From: Larix sibirica
Taxonomy: Eukaryota; Streptophyta; Pinopsida; Pinales; Pinaceae
Assembly: GCA_004151065.3 (NCBI GenBank)
Contig: NWUY0300107378.1
Span: 13,140-25,306 of the forward strand
Reading direction: 5' to 3'
Length of the DNA: 12,167 nt
The position numbers and the translations under genes were made by a program. The notes below the pieces were generated by a model. The model was not told where the DNA came from. It made no database searches and was given only the letters and a program-made list of their open reading frames with translations. Below are positions 7,567 through 12,167 of this stretch, one piece after another (positions within the stretch are counted from its first letter, which is position 1; every line of letters begins with the position of its first letter).

Positions 7567-8020
7567 TAGGGATTGTTATTTGGTGTTTGTAGGTTTTTCT
7601 GCCTTCCACCGTGCATTTATTAGTCCCTCCTTCATTTTGCATTAGCATCCACCCCACCAGGTTGAAGTGGTTAGCCACTTCTCTTGTCATTTGAAGCAAT
7701 GAAAAACTCTCTTTTTGTCTTTTAAGCCCTATATTGTGTAACATTACATTTCTATTGTTATATTAGTATTGTATTTATTGGTCGTCTAGGACCTTGATTG
7801 TAATTTAATGGTTGGATAGAATTGTAATTGTGCCCTTTGTCTCCTATTTATACCAAGGAGACCTAGCTTTAGGATCATCTTGTCTTGCTTGTATATTGGA
7901 TACATTGAATAAGGAGGTTTCCCCCCCAAAGAGGCTTCTTGTTAATCTATTTTCTTCATTCTTAAGGCATTGGATTACTCTATCTTTCTTATTTTATGCT
8001 CTTTTGGGAATTTGATGCAT
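7567..8020 (+). promoter_or_regulatory. Candidate solo LTR or promoter-like region
   Basis: The stretch has the texture of an LTR. It has a TG start at 7567 and a U3-like block, then a TATA-like TATTTATA at 7845-7852. CAAGGAGACC lies about where transcription would begin, with an AATAA-like polyadenylation word (TTGAATAAGG) at about 7905-7914. T-rich sequence follows to 8020, where a SINE begins. No second copy, no target-site duplication and no primer-binding site can be shown, so this is a suggestion based on layout alone. Confidence 0.2.
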
Positions 8021-8128
8021 AACACCATTATAACAATATACTCCTTATGAGCTCAACATTTCACTTACAGGAATAGAACCTGGGTGGGTAGGATAACACT
8101 CCATTCTGTAACCACTCTGGCTAGACCC
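8021..8128 (-). mobile_element. tRNA-derived SINE with RNA polymerase III A and B boxes
   Basis: On the minus strand, TAGCCAGAGTGG (8123-8112) matches the tRNA A box (TRGCNNAGTGG). 31 bases further, GGTTCTATTCC (8080-8070) matches the B box (GGTTCGAATCC) with two differences. This is the spacing of tRNA genes and plant SINE heads. The anticodon-arm region is not tRNA-like and no acceptor pairing is present, so it is not a functional tRNA gene. The body continues as TGTTGAGCTC and ATATTGTTATAAT (8058-8024), which recurs at the start of the window. The 3' end and target duplications could not be fixed. It sits head-to-head with the 5' edge of the LINE relic. Confidence 0.65.
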
Positions 8129-8189
8129 AATTGACAACATTCCCACATCCTATCTCAAAGAGTGCTTTTTCTTTTCTTTAGACCAAAAG

Positions 8190-8730
8190 GTAGATAAGGA
8201 GGTATTTTTATTGGTTGGAAAGACTCGATAGAATGAACTATCTCATCATGTTTAAATGCGGATATCTAGACAACTTTGAAGTCTAAAGAAGTGGAGAAGG
8301 TGTTCTCCATCATTAGTCTATATGGACCTTATGGGGAAATTTTAGAACCTTAGACTACATTAAATATTATAATGTCAAATTGGAGGGTGATCTAAGTCTT
8401 TCAATGAAAGTGGGGATAATATGGGTGGACAAAGCCAAATAAAACCTATGGCCAACTACTTTATTCCATTGTTTGAACATCTCAAGCTTTGTGAGGTGGA
8501 ATCCCTCAAGCTAGTTCCAACTTAGAGGAACTAAATACGTGAGAGAAAAGGAGTTTTAATTGGTTCAACAAATTTTTGGCTAAAAAAAATTAATGGAGGA
8601 AGTATATAGGATGAAATCTTGAGTAGGAGAAGGAGGAGCATCAAATCATGTCCTTGTTTTGCTTCAATTCGAAAAGGAATTTCAAAAGCCAATTGGCCCT
8701 TTCAAATTCGATCACTCATGGTTAGATGAA
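8190..8730 (+). pseudogene. LINE endonuclease domain
   Basis: This is the exonuclease-endonuclease-phosphatase type domain that nicks target DNA. Words in order: GGIFIGWKDSIE (from 8198), IISLYGPYGEILE (about 8309-8347), EGDLSLSMKVG with the Asp of the usual GGDxN motif (8389-8391), ANYFIPLFEHLKLCEVE, REKRSFNWFNKFLAKK in the place of the RLDRFLV motif, and GGASNHVLVLL (8632 onward). The usual C-terminal SDH catalytic motif reads SNH (8641-8649). GPFKFDHSWL closes the domain. Several one-base shifts are needed, so it is inactive. Confidence 0.75.
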
Positions 8731-8889
8731 GAAAAAAATTAGAATATGACAATTAGGAATTGGAAGAAATTTGACTCAAATTATAGTGAATTGACTACAT
8801 TTTAGTGAGTTGACAACTTGAAAAGAGTGGAAATTTTAGTGATAGATTGCATGAAGGAAAAAGCCCTAATGGATAAGAAAAAATTGAAA

Positions 8890-9200
8890 GAGACATAAGA
8901 ACAAAATGAGAGTTTGTTTGAGAATAAATAGGGTGTATTTTCAAAAGAAGAAAAAGCAAAGTGACCTTGCGGGTGTAAAAAGGACATTGTTAGAACAAGA
9001 AGAAGTGGACTTGGGGTTTAAAAGCAGAGCAATATGGGTGGTAGAGGGGGGTGAAAACATGATTTTGCCTAGAATTATGCAAAATCTAGAAAGAACATAA
9101 ATACTATATGGGAGATTAGGAAGCACAATCAAGCAAAGGTTAAAATTTTTAGGGAAGTAATAGATGAAAGAGTTAGTCATTTCATAGGCCTATTCTAAGA
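8890..9200 (+). pseudogene. LINE linker between endonuclease and RT
   Basis: LEQEEVDLGFKSRAIWVVEG (about 8986-9045) matches the conserved QEExxWRQKSRxxWLxEGDRNT stretch of plant LINEs. After a frame change, NTIWEIRKHNQAKVKIF and FIGLF (9100-9197) follow. This segment joins the two enzyme domains. Confidence 0.7.
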
Positions 9201-9329
9201 GCCCCCAAGATCTAATATGGCATAGATTCTAAAAGGTTCCTCAATCTTTCCTACATTGATAAGTGATGAGCAAAACAAATATTTAGAAGTAGTAGTTATA
9301 GTAGAGAGAACAAATTAGTCCATCATTTA

Positions 9330-10080
9330 TTAAAAAAAGATAAAGAGTCAAAGTCTGGATGGATCGACAACAAAGTTTTAGTTAGGATTCTATGATTACT
9401 TGGAAGATGTGTTGTTAAGGGTAATATAGGAATCTAGAAGCTCAGGTCAAGTTCTGGGAGCATTGAATGAAATTTTCATAGCTTTGATTCCACAGAAAAT
9501 GAACCAAAATCCTTTGATGACTGTAGGCCCATAAATTTGTGCAACTCTGTATATAGAATAACAATAAAGATATTGACAAATAGACTAAAAGGTATATTTT
9601 TATAAAATCATTTTGCTAAAGCAGTTTGGATTTCTTCACAACATGCAAATGCATGAAGTAGTTGGAGTTGCACAAAAAGTATTACATACAACATGCCAAA
9701 TATGTTGATGAAATTAGATCTAGATAAGGCATATGATAAATTCATTTCGCTCTATCTTAGATCAATCTTGATGCAATTAGGATGAAAGTGAATGTGGTAA
9801 ACTAGATAATGGGATGCATGTTTTCAACTTCTTTTGTAGTTATTATCAATTGTTTTACCTCTTACTTTGTCCATGCCACAAGGGGATTTAGGGTAGGATG
9901 CCTAATGTCTCCCTTCATGTTTCTTATGGTTGCAAAAGGTTTAAACAAGATGGTGTTAGTGAGCAAAAGAAAAGGGTCAATCAAAGGTATCGATATGTGG
10001 AACTCTGTATCATTGACACATATATGATTTGTAGATGATGCCATTTTATTTGGAGTAGGAACAATTAAGGAATAAGAGAA
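9330..10080 (+). pseudogene. LINE reverse transcriptase domain
   Basis: This enzyme copies the element RNA at the nicked target. Motifs in order: KSQSLDG (KxPGPDG-like, about 9343-9363), LNEIFIALIPQ (9463 onward), FDDCRPINLCN with KILTNRLKG (9513 onward), KLDLDKAYDKF carrying the first catalytic Asp (LDLxKAYD, 9711-9740), RGFRVGCLMSPFMF in place of RGLRQGDPLSPFLF (about 9880-9921), and FVDDAILFG (10028-10054) with the catalytic Asp pair. A TGA at 10025-10027 immediately precedes FVDD. The three catalytic Asp survive, but in at least two different frames, so no active protein is made. Confidence 0.85.
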
Positions 10081-10199
10081 GAACAATGAAATTATGGAAA
10101 TATATAGTAAAGCTACAAACCTATGAAGGTAGGAGTCCTCAAATCCTCAATCTTATTCAATGAAGTAAATGAATAAATTTAAATACAATGTGTATTGGT

Positions 10200-10660
10200 T
10201 ATGCCCTTTATTGCATCATCTTTTGAGGAGGGTGTGAAATATCTAAGTTTTTATTTAAAACCTATCACTGCAAAAAGAAAGATTGGCTCTAGATTTGTGA
10301 AAAGATTGAACGTAAGATATCAAATTGGTGTTACAAATGGCTTTCAAGAGGAGGCAGGTCAACACTAGTAAAGTTTGTGATTGGGGGAATCCTAGTATAT
10401 TGACTATCATTAGCTCATATTTAAAAGGTATATTGCAAAAAATTAGGAAGAAATGCTTTAGCTTCATGTTGATAAGGAAGAGAGAAAAAGGTGTGTCTTT
10501 AATGAGTTGGAAAAAATTGGCAGAACCTAAGAAGGTAGGGGGTTGGGCAGGGAAATTTTAAGGATCTATAATTTTCTTAAAATGTAGAAACCTTGGCTAA
10601 TCTTACTAATTATTAAATTTTCAACCATAAATGTTTGGTGATATATTAAAATATATATAT
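10200..10660 (+). pseudogene. LINE RT thumb and C-terminal region
   Basis: Words of this region are EGVKYLSFYLKP (about 10229-10264), KKDWL then stop TAG 10290-10292 where Trp is usual, EKIERKISNWCYKWLSRGGR (to 10358), a one-base shift near 10400, GILQKIRKKCFSFM, MSWKKLAEPKKVGGW, and faint traces of NFLKM and INVW up to about 10655. The family normally continues with a zinc-finger-like stretch and, in many plant copies, an RNase H; neither is found. Confidence 0.8.
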
Positions 10661-10662
10661 AT
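10650..10662. repeat. (TA)n microsatellite at the LINE breakpoint
   Basis: A TA run exactly where similarity to the LINE protein ends. It may mark the deletion point or simple sequence growth. Confidence 0.6.
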
Positions 10663-12167
10663 TCCAATTCCTAAAGGTTTTATATAGTTTTAGGGCAATT
10701 TTGAAAATTTTTAGAGTAAAAAAAAAGATTAATCCTATGGAATTTAGGTCATTCATATTAGAAAAAAAAATAGAAAATGACAAATATTTTTTTGGAAAAA
10801 ATCCTTGAAAATTAGCCTATAAACTAAATTTCACTTTTAAAATTTTCCCTCGACATAATTATTTTTTTAGTTTAACTTTAATTTATTTACCAAAACAAAA
10901 GTAATACCAAAGAAAAAGCAACATTACCACAAGTAAAAAAAAAAAAATCATACTTACCCTTGTGTTATTCTTTATATACCCCTTAGAAGTTGAGAGGACA
11001 TAGAGGTATTAGTGTTTATTAAGGGGACGAAAGTCTAGTACTTGTTCACATAGTGCTCCATTTAGACCCCACCATTGCTGGTACTAAAATTATAGTGTTG
11101 TAAGTGACATGGGAACAAGCATTTACTATTATGGTGTTTGTGCTTCCCATTTGGGAGATTGAATGATGAAAAATCACACTTCGATTGATTCCATAAATGG
11201 CATATTCTCTTGGCATGTTTGAGTAGGATTATCAAAAGTGTTCAATGGGCCCGTGGAGCTTTGCTTTACTTATAAGGTAAGTGTTGAGGTATCTATTAAA
11301 GTCTTATTTTCACCTCAATGGCATGTTAATAAACGTAAAGAACATGGTTGAAAGCAAACCCTAAGAATATTTAACAAAATAATGACCCTTTACTTTCTCT
11401 AACTTTAAGCATTTTAAAGATTGACTTAAATAATTCTAATGATAACAGAAAAATCATTTCATACTAACAAATTCACCTGAATTTACTTTTTCAATCTTGG
11501 AGAATATTTGTAATGACAAAAAGATATACATTTTGCTCACTAGCTGTGAGAAAATAGTTATAAAGCTTATCAATCACCATTATTCATAATCAAATAATAT
11601 CAATTTTATTCTCAAGTAAAGGAAAACAACTATTTTCCTTTCTTAAAGTGTAAGTACCAAAGAGCATGGATGGATTATACCTAAACAAGCCTACATAAAA
11701 GAAAGAAACCCATGTAAACAAGGACCTATATGCCAACTCACATTATCACCCTACATAAAAGGTTGTATTAAATAAAATCATAACCAAGGTCAATAAAATA
11801 TCAAATAAAAATGAAGCTATAAAAAATGTACCTTATATCCACATTCCAAAATAATGATAATCATCATAAACAATTTCAAAAATATTTTTGCATGTCCACA
11901 AATTCCCATTTCCACACACCATACCTCAATGTTAACCTTTTACAAAGCCACTAACCCATATGTCACACTTCACTTGATTCAAAGTGTTAAAAAAATAACT
12001 AAACTCCAAAAAACCAAGAACATAAAACTAGTTTTAACTCTACCTAACAATATTAGGAACCTCCTAAAATCCATTAAAGCATTGATAAACCCCCTTCCTT
12101 CACAAGAAATATATAAGATCCTTTCTCCTCTAGTATTTGTAATACACCAGGATTTAATAAATTATTA
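10663..12167. other. AT-rich, featureless stretch
   Basis: I find no domain-bearing open frame, tRNA-like box pair, long inverted repeat or LTR signature on either strand. There are many A and T homopolymers, especially at 10700-10950. The 12-base word CCTACATAAAAG occurs at 11690-11701 and again exactly 60 bases later, but the units between are not alike. Confidence 0.5.

Larger units (their letters stand above)
8190..10660 (+). mobile_element. Decayed L1-type LINE ORF2, without its C-terminal RNase H
   Basis: About 2.5 kb reads as the ORF2 protein of a plant L1-type LINE in the correct order: apurinic-like endonuclease, linker, reverse transcriptase, then thumb and C-terminal region. Stops and frame changes are frequent. 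Similarity fades at 10660 in a TA run. No ORF1, 5' UTR, poly(A) tail or target-site duplication is visible. The RNase H domain that ends many such elements is absent here; a separate copy of such a domain is at 573-971. Confidence 0.85.

Noticed and set aside
7523-7744. Minus-strand open frame of 73 codons
   Set aside because: It shares only a short word with 2573-2598 on the same reading; no domain, and it falls inside an LTR-like block.
8021-8128. Functional tRNA gene on the minus strand
   Set aside because: A and B boxes are present but acceptor and anticodon stems do not form and no anticodon loop is recognisable; a SINE head fits better.
11690-11761. 12-base direct repeat at exactly 60-base spacing
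   Set aside because: The intervening 60 bases do not resemble the sequence on either side, so it is not a tandem array; probably chance in AT-rich DNA.
1-12167. CRISPR array, bacterial operon or phage-like system
   Set aside because: There are no regularly spaced repeats, no ribosome-binding sites ahead of open frames, and all identified proteins are plant retroelement domains.

Overview
This looks like plant nuclear DNA from a transposon-rich intergenic region. It is AT-rich (one block at about 1020-1650 is clearly more GC-rich), and everything I can recognise is retroelement debris full of stops and frameshifts. The mix of an L1-type LINE with a C-terminal RNase H, a dual-RNase H Ty3/gypsy (Tat-like) element and a tRNA-derived SINE fits a seed plant. 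The wording of the motifs makes me favour a gymnosperm, but that is an inference. I see no intact host gene, no bacterial operon, no CRISPR array and no rRNA.

Layout: 1-36 is the tail of a short repeat whose partner lies at 8024-8058. 37-545 is AT-rich with one 10-bp hairpin. 573-971 is a 5'-truncated LINE-type RNase H domain. 970-1131 is a possible frame-shifted continuation of it, and 956-1645 is an open reading frame with a strong predicted coiled coil and no recognised family. 1646-2841 is non-coding, with a TA microsatellite and a possible poly(A) signal. 2842-5303 is the 3' part of a Ty3/gypsy pol: RT thumb, degenerate RNase H, integrase, then a second plant/archaeal-type RNase H placed after the integrase. 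5304-6790 is mostly non-coding, with one small minus-strand open segment. 6790-7060 may be a badly decayed second Ty3 RT piece. 7141-7190 is a strong imperfect hairpin. 7567-8020 has LTR-like or promoter-like features. 8021-8128 (minus) is a tRNA-derived SINE with A and B boxes. 8190-10660 is a LINE ORF2 relic (endonuclease, RT, thumb) that lacks its C-terminal RNase H. 10663-12167 is AT-rich and featureless.

The pieces do not work together as a pathway. They are layers of independent insertions in decay. The points most worth attention are the post-integrase RNase H that keeps all four catalytic acidic residues, the unidentified GC-richer coiled-coil reading frame next to the LINE RNase H, and the SINE family present at two sites in opposite orientation.
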